Below the pieces are notes generated by a model. The model worked only from the letters and a program-made list of their open reading frames with translations. It was not told where the DNA came from and made no database searches. Positions 17,173-25,128 of a stretch of DNA of 29,573 nucleotides are shown here, one piece after another. Position 1 is the stretch's first letter. Each line of letters starts with the position of its first letter. The DNA comes from Spirochaetaceae bacterium (GTDB lineage Bacteria; Spirochaetota; Spirochaetia; Treponematales; Breznakiellaceae), in the NCBI GenBank assembly GCA_031279965.1, contig JAITHM010000031.1:1-29573 (forward strand), written 5' to 3'. Made by a program: the position numbers and the translations under genes.

Positions 17173-19065
17173 AAGCCGGTTGAGCCGTTTAACAAAATCC
17201 GCAGGATCAGTCAGTTTAACGCCTTCCACAAGGAGCGCCTGATCAAGCAATACATGAGCCGTATCTTCAATACGGGCGGCATCGTCTGTGCCGGCAAGCG
17301 CTTTAAGGAGCGCATGCTCACCGTTTACTTCGAGTATCGGTTTAATCTCAGGTATGTTGTCCGTTTGCCCCATTGTTTTAAGCATCTGCGCCATTTGCAA
17401 TGTCGGGTCGTTTTCATCAGCAACAATGCATGACGGCGAATCATGCAGGCGGCGGGAAAGTTTAACCTCTTTTACACGGTCGCCAAGGGCGTTTTTAATC
17501 TTGTCAATAAGCGGTTTGGCTTCTTTTTCCGCATCTTTATTCTCTTTTGTCCCCAATTCTTCATCGGCACCTACGCGATTTACCGGTTTAAGCTCCCATT
17601 GCTGGGAAGTTTCTTTGCCGTCTTTATCAACGCCGGTTACTTTGCGATAGTGAAAAAGCCGGGGAATTACGATCTCATCAATTTCTTCATCCATTACAAG
17701 AACTTCAATGTTTTTTGCCTTATATGCTTCAAGCAGAGGACTTGCCTTTAATGTTTTTTCATCCCCGCCGGTAATATAATAAATGTACTTTTGATCACTG
17801 CTCATGCGGGAAACATATCCGGCAAAACTTACCCGTCCTTCAACTTTCGTGCTTTTAAAACGCACAAGATCACTTAATGCTTCGCTGTTGCCCCAATCTG
17901 AATAAAGTCCTTCTTTAAGCGGCCTGTTATACTGGCTGATAAATTCATCCCATTTTGCCGTGTCGTTCTCGGCAATGTTTTTGAATTCAGCAAGAAGTTT
18001 TTTTACCGAAGCGGTTCGTATATTCGACAAAATTTTATTTTGCTGTAAAATCTCGCGGCTGACATTAAGCGGCAGATCTTCGCTGTCTATAATACCCCGG
18101 ACAAAACGCAGATAAACCGGCAGAAGCTCTCTATCATCATCAGTAATAAATATCCGTTTAACATATAGTTTAACGCCGCTTTTATAATCAGCATTATACA
18201 TGTCAAACGGCGCTTTTTTGGGCACATAAAACAGCGTTGTATATTCAAGCGAACCTTCTGCACGGGTATGCACATAAAACAGCGGATCATCAGTTTCGTG
18301 ACCTATCTGTTTATAAAATTCGTTGTAGTCCTCTTGTTTTAATTCCGATTTCGATTTTCGCCAGAGCGCAGTGCCGTCGTTGATGCGCTCAGTCTTTTGC
18401 TTTGCTCCGGTTACCGTGCCTTTATCATCATATTCTTTGTCTTCGTAGGTTAAAAAAATCGCAAAAGCAACGTGATTTGAATACTGCTTGATGATGTTTT
18501 CTATGCGCCAGCGATTTGCAAATTCAAGCCCTTCTTCATTAAGATGAAGGATCACCGTTGTGCCCTGCGTTTCCCGTGCGGCGCTTTCAATCTCGAAACC
18601 TTCCTTGCCGTCGCTTGTCCATTTCCACGCGCTTTCTTCAAGCGCTTTGCGGCTTATAACTTCGATGGTTTCCGCCACCATGAACGCCGCATAAAAGCCG
18701 ACGCCAAACTGACCTATCAGATTGTTGTCTTTCTTTGCATCGCTTCCAAGCTGTTCAAGAAACGCCTTGGTTCCAGAACGGGCAATCGTGCCCAATGATG
18801 AAACTAAATCTGCTTCGTTCATGCCAATTCCATTGTCTGCAATCGTCAGCGTTTTTTCTTCGCTGTTAAAGCTCAAGTCGATACGCGGCTCAAAAGCAAG
18901 TTCCTTGTATGCATCGTTGGCAACGGTAAGGTATTTAAGCTTGTCAAGCGCGTCAGATGCATTTGATACAAGTTCCCGCAAAAAAATCTCGCGGTTGGAA
19001 TACAATGAATGAATGATAAGGTGAAGAAGCTGGCTCACCTCAGTTTGAAACTGGCGTTGTGCCAT
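17161..19065 (-). CDS. htpG: Hsp90-family molecular chaperone HtpG
   Basis: Cytoplasmic ATP-dependent chaperone, dimeric, for late folding of client proteins. The 634 residues match the family. The N-terminal GHKL ATPase site shows FLRELVSNASDALDKLKY (Glu and Asn for ATP/Mg), IADNGIGMNEADL (adenine-binding Asp) and IGQFGVGFYAAFMVA (lid). The middle domain has DLPLNVSREILQ with the catalytic Arg region, and the C-terminal dimerisation part ends with LTDPADFVKRLNRLLAL. The ATG at 19065 follows GGAGG. It lies 32 bases after the DUF362 gene in the same direction, so they may share a transcript. No CIRCE-like inverted repeat was recognised upstream. Confidence 0.96.
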   Translation of the reverse strand: MAQRQFQTEVSQLLHLIIHSLYSNREIFLRELVSNASDALDKLKYLTVANDAYKELAFEPRIDLSFNSEEKTLTIADNGIGMNEADLVSSLGTIARSGTKAFLEQLGSDAKKDNNLIGQFGVGFYAAFMVAETIEVISRKALEESAWKWTSDGKEGFEIESAARETQGTTVILHLNEEGLEFANRWRIENIIKQYSNHVAFAIFLTYEDKEYDDKGTVTGAKQKTERINDGTALWRKSKSELKQEDYNEFYKQIGHETDDPLFYVHTRAEGSLEYTTLFYVPKKAPFDMYNADYKSGVKLYVKRIFITDDDRELLPVYLRFVRGIIDSEDLPLNVSREILQQNKILSNIRTASVKKLLAEFKNIAENDTAKWDEFISQYNRPLKEGLYSDWGNSEALSDLVRFKSTKVEGRVSFAGYVSRMSSDQKYIYYITGGDEKTLKASPLLEAYKAKNIEVLVMDEEIDEIVIPRLFHYRKVTGVDKDGKETSQQWELKPVNRVGADEELGTKENKDAEKEAKPLIDKIKNALGDRVKEVKLSRRLHDSPSCIVADENDPTLQMAQMLKTMGQTDNIPEIKPILEVNGEHALLKALAGTDDAARIEDTAHVLLDQALLVEGVKLTDPADFVKRLNRLLAL

Positions 19066-19097
19066 AATATCCTCCGTATTAAAAAATTAAAAATAAA

Positions 19098-20261
19098 TTA
19101 CTGAATTTTATTAACTGAAATTTCATTTTCGTCAATAGCCGCCTGAAAGCCGCCGCGCTGCACTTCCTCTGCGCTTCGTGTAAGCCAATACCCAAAACTC
19201 CCCTGTTCAATGCTCCGCGGATCCATCTGTTTGGCGCGCTTACTATCCAGCAGTTCCGCCGCCGGAATAAGCACATTTTTGACAGCCCAAACGTCAAGCG
19301 CGAACGGATCGGTACTCGCCGCAATCATGTTCTTTTGCACGGCGTTTGAGTATGACGATGGCGGCCCGCGCACAGGACAAATGTAGATCATATCAAGAAT
19401 GGTAAGATCAGGAAATCGCGTGTTTGCCATAAGCGTTCCCAATCCGCCGGCCCCCACACTCTTGTTCGGCGACATATCAGTAAGCGCATTTGACGGCACT
19501 CCCATATACGCGCTCACTGCGCCGGCAACTTGATACTGAGTGTGCGATTTCAATACAGGAATGTTAATCAGTTTAAGCTTTTGTTTATTATAGCTTTTTG
19601 ATTCAGCATCCCAAATTCCCTGTTTAAAACTTACATGGGTGCCATAGCTTGTACTAAATTTTGGATAACTGATTTGAATACCCGTCGGTTTAACTCCAGG
19701 CTCAACGACAAAACCATCGGCCATATCACCTGATAGAAATTCAGCCGTTTTGCGGCGCGTCAGTTTGTCCCACGATACACCGGATACTCTATACCCTTGC
19801 GCGGCGAAATAATCGACAACCATCTGGGCGGACTGTTTACGGTCGCTTGAATTCGGCGAAGCCCAATCAAGCCTGCCGCCTTTGCCTTCTGAACCGAACA
19901 TTCCTTGTCCGTTATCGGCGACAATAATTTCCCCTTCAAAACCAGCCGGATGGCGGATAATATATTCGATAACAGCTTTCAAAAGATCTGTGTTTGTGCC
20001 TCCGCGCTCCGCCCACAGCGAATTAATCTTGATGAGCACCACATCCTGCGTACCAATAAGCCCTATTTCAGAGATACGGTAAAAAGGAACGTCTTTAAGG
20101 GCGGAGAGCAGTAACCGTACGCCGTTATCCGTTCCATCGGTATTTTCGACCACATTAACAACGGCACTTTTCGCATAAACCGGCATGGCCAACATCCCCG
20201 CAAGCATCACTGCGCCACAGACAAAACTTTGCAAAACCTTGCTTACAGATTTATTTTTCAT
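19098..20261 (-). CDS. Exported DUF362 family protein
   Basis: A 387-residue protein with a Sec signal peptide (basic MKNKSVSK, hydrophobic VMLAGMLAM, cleavage after VYA). The body carries DUF362 hallmarks: VVLIKINSLWAERGGTNTDL, a NIPVLKSH segment and a late FPDLTILDMIYICP segment. DUF362 proteins are of uncertain function; some are fused to ferredoxin domains, but this one has no Cys cluster, so electron transfer by bound clusters is unlikely here. Export to the periplasm is the visible specific feature. The start is supported by GAGGTAG just upstream. It overlaps the control region of the small membrane gene candidate at 20265-20492 and is followed closely by htpG. Confidence 0.82.
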   Translation of the reverse strand: MKNKSVSKVLQSFVCGAVMLAGMLAMPVYAKSAVVNVVENTDGTDNGVRLLLSALKDVPFYRISEIGLIGTQDVVLIKINSLWAERGGTNTDLLKAVIEYIIRHPAGFEGEIIVADNGQGMFGSEGKGGRLDWASPNSSDRKQSAQMVVDYFAAQGYRVSGVSWDKLTRRKTAEFLSGDMADGFVVEPGVKPTGIQISYPKFSTSYGTHVSFKQGIWDAESKSYNKQKLKLINIPVLKSHTQYQVAGAVSAYMGVPSNALTDMSPNKSVGAGGLGTLMANTRFPDLTILDMIYICPVRGPPSSYSNAVQKNMIAASTDPFALDVWAVKNVLIPAAELLDSKRAKQMDPRSIEQGSFGYWLTRSAEEVQRGGFQAAIDENEISVNKIQ

Positions 20262-20264
20262 GCA

Positions 20265-20492
20265 CTACCTCATGTTTCCTGCTATATTCATGGCATATTG
20301 TTTCCCATCCCATCTATATAATGAATATCCGGAACTTATGGTTACAGAAAGGCGCAGGTACGGCGGCACAATGTTCAGGTTGAGAAGAGCATGCGAAACC
20401 GCATACAACACACCAATTCCGGCAAGCCAAAGACCGCCGGAATTGTTTGTCAGGAAAAAATAAAGAGAAATCGTAAGGGAAACGCCTGTTAT
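20265..20492 (-). CDS. Probable overlooked small membrane protein (ATA start candidate)
   Basis: The minus strand is open from inside the end of the HEAT-like gene to TAG at 20265-20267 and translates to convincing protein: TGVSLTISLYFFL, NNSGGLWLAGIGVLYAVSHA, LLNLNIVPPYLRLSVTISSG and YSLYRWDGKQYAMNIAGNMR. There is one hydrophobic helix at the N-terminus, a second around LWLAGIGVLYAV, and a basic/aromatic tail. No ATG, GTG or TTG lies at the 5' end. The codon where a coupled start is expected is ATA at 20492-20490, overlapping the preceding stop (ATAA instead of ATGA). A GTG at 20411 would give only 48 residues. It is either a rare ATA start, a gene with a recently lost ATG, or a remnant. The tail runs into the Shine-Dalgarno region of the DUF362 gene, as in an operon. 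Family unknown. Confidence 0.38.
   Translation of the reverse strand: MTGVSLTISLYFFLTNNSGGLWLAGIGVLYAVSHALLNLNIVPPYLRLSVTISSGYSLYRWDGKQYAMNIAGNMR
20414..20445. other. 10-bp inverted repeat CAATTCCGGC / GCCGGAATTG
   Basis: Perfect 10-base arms at 20414-20423 and 20436-20445 with a 12-base loop. There is no clear T run on either side, so it is a poor intrinsic terminator. It lies inside the candidate small membrane gene (codons for NNSGG and LAGIG), and may attenuate minus-strand transcription between the HEAT-like and DUF362 genes. Confidence 0.55.
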
Positions 20493-21205
20493 GACTTTTG
20501 CCCCCGTGCAAGTGCTTTAAGAACCGCACGCGCCTTGTCACGCACATGGGTGATGTACTTGTAATTGGTCGAAATGCCCCGTACTTTGTCAATCGTGTCC
20601 GAATAAATGCGCTTTTCATTGTCGTTACTTTGCTGCATTTTCGGGATAAATGCTTCAATAGCGTCAAGATACGAGAGAGCAAGCCGGTTGTCTGGATTTA
20701 CCGCGTTAAACGTGTTAAAAATCCAGTTGGCGGTATCTATCGTACGGCCGTTTTCGTTAATGCCAATCTTGGTAAGAGAACGGAACGCTTCGGTAATCAC
20801 CGCCGGCTCTTCTTCCACCAAAACAACCTTCATAAGCGCGTCAGATGCCTCTTTCGTGCCAAGATCGCCCAGATAGCCCACAGCCCTGATGCGAACGTCA
20901 GAATAATTATTGCTGACACGGCCTTCTGAACGAGTTCTGTTCAAAATACCCTCGAGCGCCAGATCTTGCAAAACAGCCCGCATCGAATCGCTTTTTTCAC
21001 CGTTATCCATCGCCTCTTTGATGTAATCAAGAGCGATAAGCTTACCTTCGCGGTCGTCAGATTGAGCCTGTTCGCGGATAATCATTATCGGAACAGATTC
21101 TTTAAGGTAGAACTCCTCGACAGATATTTCACCCTGCTGAGCAGCAAGTGGAAAACCAATCACCGTGCACAATACGATAAACCCTGCTTTTTGCGTTTTC
21201 TTCAT
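20489..21205 (-). CDS. Secreted HEAT-repeat-like protein
   Basis: A 238-residue protein with a signal peptide (MKKTQKAGFIVLCTVIGFPLAA, cleaved before QQGE). The rest is all-helical with HEAT-like units: DVRIRAVGYLGDLGTKEASD followed by ALMKVVLVEEEPAVITEAFR, with Asp/Arg at typical positions. Such arrays bind other proteins; location is probably periplasmic. AAGGAG stands at the right distance before the ATG. It starts 21 bases after the upstream lipoprotein gene in the same direction, so the two are very likely co-transcribed. Similar secreted HEAT proteins occur in treponemes, but the specific role is unknown. Confidence 0.78.
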   Translation of the reverse strand: MKKTQKAGFIVLCTVIGFPLAAQQGEISVEEFYLKESVPIMIIREQAQSDDREGKLIALDYIKEAMDNGEKSDSMRAVLQDLALEGILNRTRSEGRVSNNYSDVRIRAVGYLGDLGTKEASDALMKVVLVEEEPAVITEAFRSLTKIGINENGRTIDTANWIFNTFNAVNPDNRLALSYLDAIEAFIPKMQQSNDNEKRIYSDTIDKVRGISTNYKYITHVRDKARAVLKALARGQKS

Positions 21206-21226
21206 AAAACAACTCCTTTGTCACGC

Positions 21227-21742
21227 CTACTGCACTACCCGCCACGAATCGCCATAGCGTTCGAGCGAATAGATACGTAGCCGCTGACCCTTTTCTATCA
21301 TAAATGTTTTTACTCTAGTTTCGTCTATAAATTCAATATCGTCAACACGGAGACTTGAACGGGATGGAACAACGACATTGACAAAATAATCAAACAGATT
21401 TTGAAGAACTATATTTTGCTGGCGTAGGCGATCGGACATCGAGGCCTGGGAAAGATTCTCTCGTGATTCAAGCCATTGCTTGTATTTGGGCTCAAGATGA
21501 CGCACCCAGGCGGAATAGTCTTTTCGTTGAATAATATTGTTTAAATCGCCAACAAACTTGTTCGCGTCAATACGGACGCGCTCTTTTTCTTCTCTGGATA
21601 TTGATGACGGATTGAACGCAGGACGGTTCCCCGCAGCTATTTGCGCACGGACAGCTTCTACACGATTATTTGATTTTGTATCCGTTGAACTACAGGACAT
21701 CATCAGAACAAGCACTAAAGCGCGCGCAAAAATCCGCTTCAT
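21227..21742 (-). CDS. Small lipoprotein of unknown function
   Basis: A 171-residue protein with a lipoprotein signal: MKRIFARALVLVLMMS then Cys17, SSTD after it. The mature part has a charged helical region (SREEKERVRIDANKFVGDL) with a WVRHLEPKYKQWLESREN segment, then a beta-rich C-terminus (LRVDDIEFIDETRVKTF, IYSLERYGDSWRVVQ) that resembles the curled sheet of NTF2/SnoaL-like folds. That fold suggestion is inference. No good Shine-Dalgarno precedes the ATG, and the best promoter places the transcript start next to it. It is the first gene of the minus-strand cluster leading to the HEAT-like gene, divergent from rpsF. Confidence 0.72.
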   Translation of the reverse strand: MKRIFARALVLVLMMSCSSTDTKSNNRVEAVRAQIAAGNRPAFNPSSISREEKERVRIDANKFVGDLNNIIQRKDYSAWVRHLEPKYKQWLESRENLSQASMSDRLRQQNIVLQNLFDYFVNVVVPSRSSLRVDDIEFIDETRVKTFMIEKGQRLRIYSLERYGDSWRVVQ

Positions 21743-21749
21743 GCTTGTA

Positions 21750-21778
21750 AGTATCTTTCATTTTTCTTTCCTTGTCAA
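21750..21778 (-). promoter_or_regulatory. Minus-strand promoter for the lipoprotein/HEAT gene pair
   Basis: TTGACA (21778-21773) and GATACT (21755-21750) are 17 bases apart on the minus strand. The predicted start is close to 21743, next to the ATG at 21742, so the message would be leaderless or nearly so. The -35 is exact; the -10 matches at four of six positions. Confidence 0.5.
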
Positions 21779-21856
21779 CCCACTCAAACGTAATTCTGAT
21801 TGATTAAAATGCCCAAGGCACACACGATTGCCGGCTCCGGTGTGTCCTACAGGTAA

Positions 21857-21884
21857 TTGAGCACGGACAGGCCACTTGTATATT
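21857..21884 (+). promoter_or_regulatory. Candidate promoter of the rpsF operon
   Basis: TTGAGC at 21857-21862 and TATATT at 21879-21884 with a 16-base spacer. It would give a leader of about 65 bases before the rpsF ATG, long enough to hold the folded element at 21913-21952. Confidence 0.45.
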
Positions 21885-21912
21885 TTTTTCGTATGCGTTA
21901 TGAAAGAGAAAA

Positions 21913-21952
21913 CCTTTTTCCCGCATAAGCGGGCGTATAGACCGTAAGGAGG
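21913..21952 (+). promoter_or_regulatory. Possible S6:S18 autoregulatory leader of rpsF
   Basis: A hairpin CCCGC-ATAA-GCGGG (21920-21933) is enclosed by CCTT 21913-21916 pairing with AAGG 21946-21949, which is part of the Shine-Dalgarno AAGGAGG. An internal loop between the stems contains ACCG at 21941-21944. The known S6:S18 mRNA element upstream of rpsF presents a CCG in such an asymmetric loop and lets the S6-S18 complex block translation. The resemblance is by eye and the outer stem is short. Confidence 0.4.
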
Positions 21953-21956
21953 ACTA

Positions 21957-22235
21957 ATGCGTCAATATGAATTAATGATAGTTCTGCCTGCTGAGGAAGG
22001 GCCACAGCAGGCAGGCCGTGAGCAAGTTCAAGCGGATCTCTCGGCACAAGGAGCGGAAATAGAAAAAACAACCGAAATTGGCGACCGCGACCTTGCCTAC
22101 GAGATTGATAAACAACACAGAGGAAAGTACGTCCTCTATAATATTAAGTTGGATCCTGCTAAAGTTGCGCACCTTGATAAAACGTTTAAACTTAATAACA
22201 ACTTGTTAAGGTATCTTTTTGTAAATATAACGTAG
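21957..22235 (+). CDS. rpsF: 30S ribosomal protein bS6
   Basis: Binds the central domain of 16S rRNA together with bS18. The 92 residues open MRQYELMIVLPAEE and contain GDRDLAYEIDKQHRGKYVLY and a C-terminal LLRYLFVNIT strand, the usual core without the acidic tail found in some species. AAGGAGG is four bases before the ATG. It is first in an rpsF-ssb-rpsR-rplI-dnaB operon with short gaps, the same order as in T. pallidum. Confidence 0.96.
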   Translation: MRQYELMIVLPAEEGPQQAGREQVQADLSAQGAEIEKTTEIGDRDLAYEIDKQHRGKYVLYNIKLDPAKVAHLDKTFKLNNNLLRYLFVNIT

Positions 22236-22249
22236 GGGGCGTTCATATT

Positions 22250-22735
22250 ATGGATGTAAATCATGTTGTATTAATAGGCCGCCTTACCCGTGATGCGGAA
22301 TACAAAGTGCTTCCCAGCGGACAGGGCGTATGTAATTTTTCTGTTGCGGTAAACCGGCGCAAGAAGTCCGGCGACCAGTGGGTTGACGAAGCAAATTATT
22401 TTGATGTTGTACTCTGGGGCAAGCAGGCCGATTCTATCAACCGTTATCTTGTTCAGGGTAAACAGGTAGGCGTTGACGGGGAATTGCGGCAAGACCGCTG
22501 GCAGCAGGATGGGCAAAACCGTTCAAAAGTTGTTATTTCAGCAAATAATGTACAGCTTTTAGGGGGCGGAACTGGCGGCAACGGTTCGGCAGGCGGAGGA
22601 GCGCCGTCATTTGGCGGCGGCACACCCGGCGAAAACGGCGGTCAGGGGCAATCTTACGGTGCGGCAAATTCCGCCCCGTTTGGCGAGGGCGGCGGTACAC
22701 CAGACCGGAATTTTACCGACGATATTCCCTTTTAA
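22250..22735 (+). CDS. ssb: Single-stranded DNA-binding protein
   Basis: Coats single-stranded DNA in replication and repair as a tetramer. The N-terminal OB fold (about 1-105) shows MDVNHVVLIGRLTRDAEY, CNFSVAVNRR, ANYFDVVLWGKQAD and the VGVDGELRQDRWQ region. A Gly-rich linker of about 50 residues follows, then the acidic tip DDIPF that docks partner proteins. The total of 161 residues is normal. A run of G at 22235-22239 serves as a weak ribosome site before ATG 22250. It lies between rpsF and rpsR as in many bacteria, linking ribosome and replication protein supply. Confidence 0.96.
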   Translation: MDVNHVVLIGRLTRDAEYKVLPSGQGVCNFSVAVNRRKKSGDQWVDEANYFDVVLWGKQADSINRYLVQGKQVGVDGELRQDRWQQDGQNRSKVVISANNVQLLGGGTGGNGSAGGGAPSFGGGTPGENGGQGQSYGAANSAPFGEGGGTPDRNFTDDIPF

Positions 22736-22759
22736 GATTTAACACAAAGGAGACACAGT

Positions 22760-23104
22760 ATGTCAGATGAAAAAGAAATAAGCGGCGAACGGGCAGCCTA
22801 CAATAAAGACCGCGCCCCTGAACTAGAAGGCCGTGAGGGACGGGAAGGTGAAGAGCGCGGCGGACGGATGGGACGGGGTGATAAAGGCGGCAAGCCATTT
22901 TTCAAAAAGAAAGTCTGCCGCTTTTGCACACAAAAATTAAAAATTGATTATAAAGATGCCGATGTGCTGCGGCGCTTTATTACCGAACGCGGGAAGATTC
23001 TGCCAAGACGGATTACCGGCACCTGTGCTAAACACCAGCGGGCTGTTGCAGAAGCGATTAAACGGGCGCGAATACTTGCGCTGCTTCCTTTTGTTGCAGA
23101 ATAA
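22760..23104 (+). CDS. rpsR: 30S ribosomal protein bS18 with charged N-terminal extension
   Basis: Partner of bS6 in the small subunit platform. The conserved body begins near residue 47 (FFKKKVCRFC) and continues with DADVLRRFITERGKILPRR, TGTCAKHQRAVAEAIKRAR and LALLPFV. The Cys-x2-Cys pair plus the later Cys/His resemble the zinc-binding form of bS18. About 45 residues rich in Glu, Gly and Arg precede the body, longer than the usual 10-20; the ATG is supported by AAAGGAGA, so the extension is probably real. Confidence 0.95.
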   Translation: MSDEKEISGERAAYNKDRAPELEGREGREGEERGGRMGRGDKGGKPFFKKKVCRFCTQKLKIDYKDADVLRRFITERGKILPRRITGTCAKHQRAVAEAIKRARILALLPFVAE

Positions 23105-23128
23105 ATACACTGGTATTGAGGAGTTATT

Positions 23129-23749
23129 ATGAACGTAAAAGTCATTCTTAATAAGGATGTATCCCCTCTTGGTGAGGAAGGTGATGTTAAAGAAGTAGCG
23201 CGCGGCTATGCACGGAATTATCTTTTGCCGCGCGGTCTTGCGCTGCCGTATACATCCCGTATTGTAAAGCTTTTTGAGGGTCGCCAGACAGAAATCAACG
23301 CACGCAAAGAGCAGAAACGGCAAGACGCGCTTGGACTTAAAGAAAAGCTTGAGCAGCTACAGCTTGCCGTCGTAATGCCTGCCGGCGCAAATGGAAAACT
23401 CTATGGCGCGGTTACCAATCAGACCATTGCCGATGAATTGGCGAAGCAAGGCATCGTTATTGAACGCAAACGTATCGAGATTCCCGGCAACAGCGTTAAA
23501 AGCGTTGGCAAATACAAGTTTATTGTCAAACTGTACGGTAATGCCAGCGCCGATATGGTGCTTATCGTGCAGGCTGCCGAAGTCAAGACCAGCGGGCATG
23601 AGACTCATGCTGAAGCACGCAGACACAAGCACGAAAAATCAGCGGCCGTTTCAGAGACGGCGGCGGCTGAGGAGGCTCAGGACTCAACCGCGGAAACTGC
23701 TCCGCAGCAGATAAAACCGGCAGAAGAAAGCGTTACTCCCGCAGGATAA
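23129..23749 (+). CDS. rplI: 50S ribosomal protein bL9 with a C-terminal extension
   Basis: Large-subunit protein near the L1 stalk. The N-domain MNVKVILNKDVSPLGEEGDV, ARGYARNYLLPRGLA, the long connecting helix and the C-domain (LYGAVTNQTIADELAKQ, VGKYKFIVKLYGNASADM) cover about 150 residues. A tail of about 55 low-complexity residues follows (HAEARRHKHEKSAAV, then Ala/Glu/Thr-rich), beyond the typical 148-150. GAGGAG precedes the ATG. Only six bases separate it from dnaB, implying co-translation. Confidence 0.95.
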   Translation: MNVKVILNKDVSPLGEEGDVKEVARGYARNYLLPRGLALPYTSRIVKLFEGRQTEINARKEQKRQDALGLKEKLEQLQLAVVMPAGANGKLYGAVTNQTIADELAKQGIVIERKRIEIPGNSVKSVGKYKFIVKLYGNASADMVLIVQAAEVKTSGHETHAEARRHKHEKSAAVSETAAAEEAQDSTAETAPQQIKPAEESVTPAG

Positions 23750-23755
23750 GCGAAC

Positions 23756-25078
23756 GTGGAAGCGCCGCTTAAGGACAAAATTCCGCCGCATCACGAAGAG
23801 GCCGAAAAAGCCGCATTGGGAGGCATGCTTCTTGATAACGAAGCGGTCATCAAGTCGGTTTCGAGATTGCGGGAAGATGATTTTTACTCGCTTGCCAATG
23901 GTAAAATCTTTGCGGCAATCAAGTGTCTTTACGATAAAGGCGGACAAACTGCCGACATTATCTCTGTGTGTGACGAGCTTACCCGCCGTAAACAGCTTGA
24001 TGCGGCTGGCGGGGCGGCGTATGTTTCCGGTCTTACCAATGTAGTACCTACCGCGGCCAATATTGATTATTACATTGATTTGATTAAAGACCGTGCGATG
24101 CGCCGCGCGCTCATCACCATTGCGTCAAAAATTATCGCAAAATCGTATGAAATCTCAGAAAGCGCCGAAGTTATACTGGAAACTGCCCAGCAATTTATTT
24201 TTGAGCTTATCGAAGACCGGCAGCAATTCCACTACAAGTCGATTCGTGAAGTTATCAACAACACACTCCCCTATATGGATGAAATGCTCGAAAAAGAGTA
24301 CACAGGCATACAATGCGGCTTCCCGGAAATTGACCGCATTACACGGGGTTTTCAAAAATCAGAAATGATTGTAATTGGCGCGCGGCCTTCGATTGGCAAA
24401 ACGGCGCTTGCCCTGAATATGGCGGCCAATATCGCCTTTCAGCACCGTATTCCCACAGCATTCTTCTCGCTGGAAATGCGGGATACTCTTTTAGGAATGC
24501 GCTTTCTTTCGTCAGAAGCCCAGATTGATATGCGGGAAATGCGCGCCCAACTTGAAGCGGAACGAGGACGCAGTTACCAAACGATAATCAACGCCGCAGA
24601 GCGTATTTACAAAGCGCCGCTTTTTATTGAAGACGCTTCAAACATGAAGCTTATGGATCTTCGCACCCAGGCGCGTCATATTCGCCGGAAAGAAAAAGTC
24701 GAAATCATTTTTATTGACTATCTTGGGCTTATTGACAATCAAAACGGCCTTCCACGCTTTGAACAGGTATCAGAAATTTCCCGGTCGATAAAAAGTCTTG
24801 CACGGGAGCTTGATATTCCCATTGTTGTACTTTCGCAGGTTGGGCGCGGTTCAGAAGGAGTTGCACCCACGATCGCCAATCTTCGTGATTCTGGTTCAGT
24901 TGAACAGGATGCTGATGTCGTCATACTCCTCCACCGCGAGCGTAAGCTTGCTCCCGACTCCGAGCACAATTATTTTGAAACAGATATTGATATTGCAAAA
25001 AACCGGAATGGCCCGACAAAAAGCGTAAGACTTGCCTATCATGATAAATTCACCCGCTTTAACTCAATCCAGGGATAA
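23756..25078 (+). CDS. dnaB: Replicative DNA helicase DnaB
   Basis: Hexameric 5'-3' helicase of the replication fork. The N-terminal primase-interacting domain (PPHHEEAEKAALGGMLLDNEA) is followed by the RecA-like motor: Walker A GARPSIGKT at 208-216, the FSLEM segment, Walker B IIFIDYLGLI, LSQVGRGSEG, the arginine-finger neighbourhood RDSGSVEQDADVVILLHR and the end IAKNRNGPT. At 440 residues it has normal length and no intein. The start is GTG at 23756, six bases after rplI. The usual accessory loader gene is not adjacent. Confidence 0.96.
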   Translation: MEAPLKDKIPPHHEEAEKAALGGMLLDNEAVIKSVSRLREDDFYSLANGKIFAAIKCLYDKGGQTADIISVCDELTRRKQLDAAGGAAYVSGLTNVVPTAANIDYYIDLIKDRAMRRALITIASKIIAKSYEISESAEVILETAQQFIFELIEDRQQFHYKSIREVINNTLPYMDEMLEKEYTGIQCGFPEIDRITRGFQKSEMIVIGARPSIGKTALALNMAANIAFQHRIPTAFFSLEMRDTLLGMRFLSSEAQIDMREMRAQLEAERGRSYQTIINAAERIYKAPLFIEDASNMKLMDLRTQARHIRRKEKVEIIFIDYLGLIDNQNGLPRFEQVSEISRSIKSLARELDIPIVVLSQVGRGSEGVAPTIANLRDSGSVEQDADVVILLHRERKLAPDSEHNYFETDIDIAKNRNGPTKSVRLAYHDKFTRFNSIQG

Positions 25079-25093
25079 ATTGGGCAGTCTTAC

Positions 25094-25122
25094 TTGACAT
25101 ATAAAGAAGAGTTCCGTAATGT
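25094..25122 (+). promoter_or_regulatory. Candidate promoter of the DUF1538/P-II pair
   Basis: Exact TTGACA at 25094-25099, a 17-base spacer and a weak TAATGT at 25117-25122. The start would fall about on the ATG at 25129, which has no Shine-Dalgarno at normal spacing. It would separate this pair from the dnaB operon although the gap is only 50 bases. Confidence 0.4.
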
Positions 25123-25128
25123 TTTAAT

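Noticed and set aside
16478..17242. Plus-strand frame of 254 codons overlapping rsmE and the htpG end
   Set aside because: rsmE in the adjacent frame shows all family motifs; this frame reads as Arg/Pro/Ser-rich noise.
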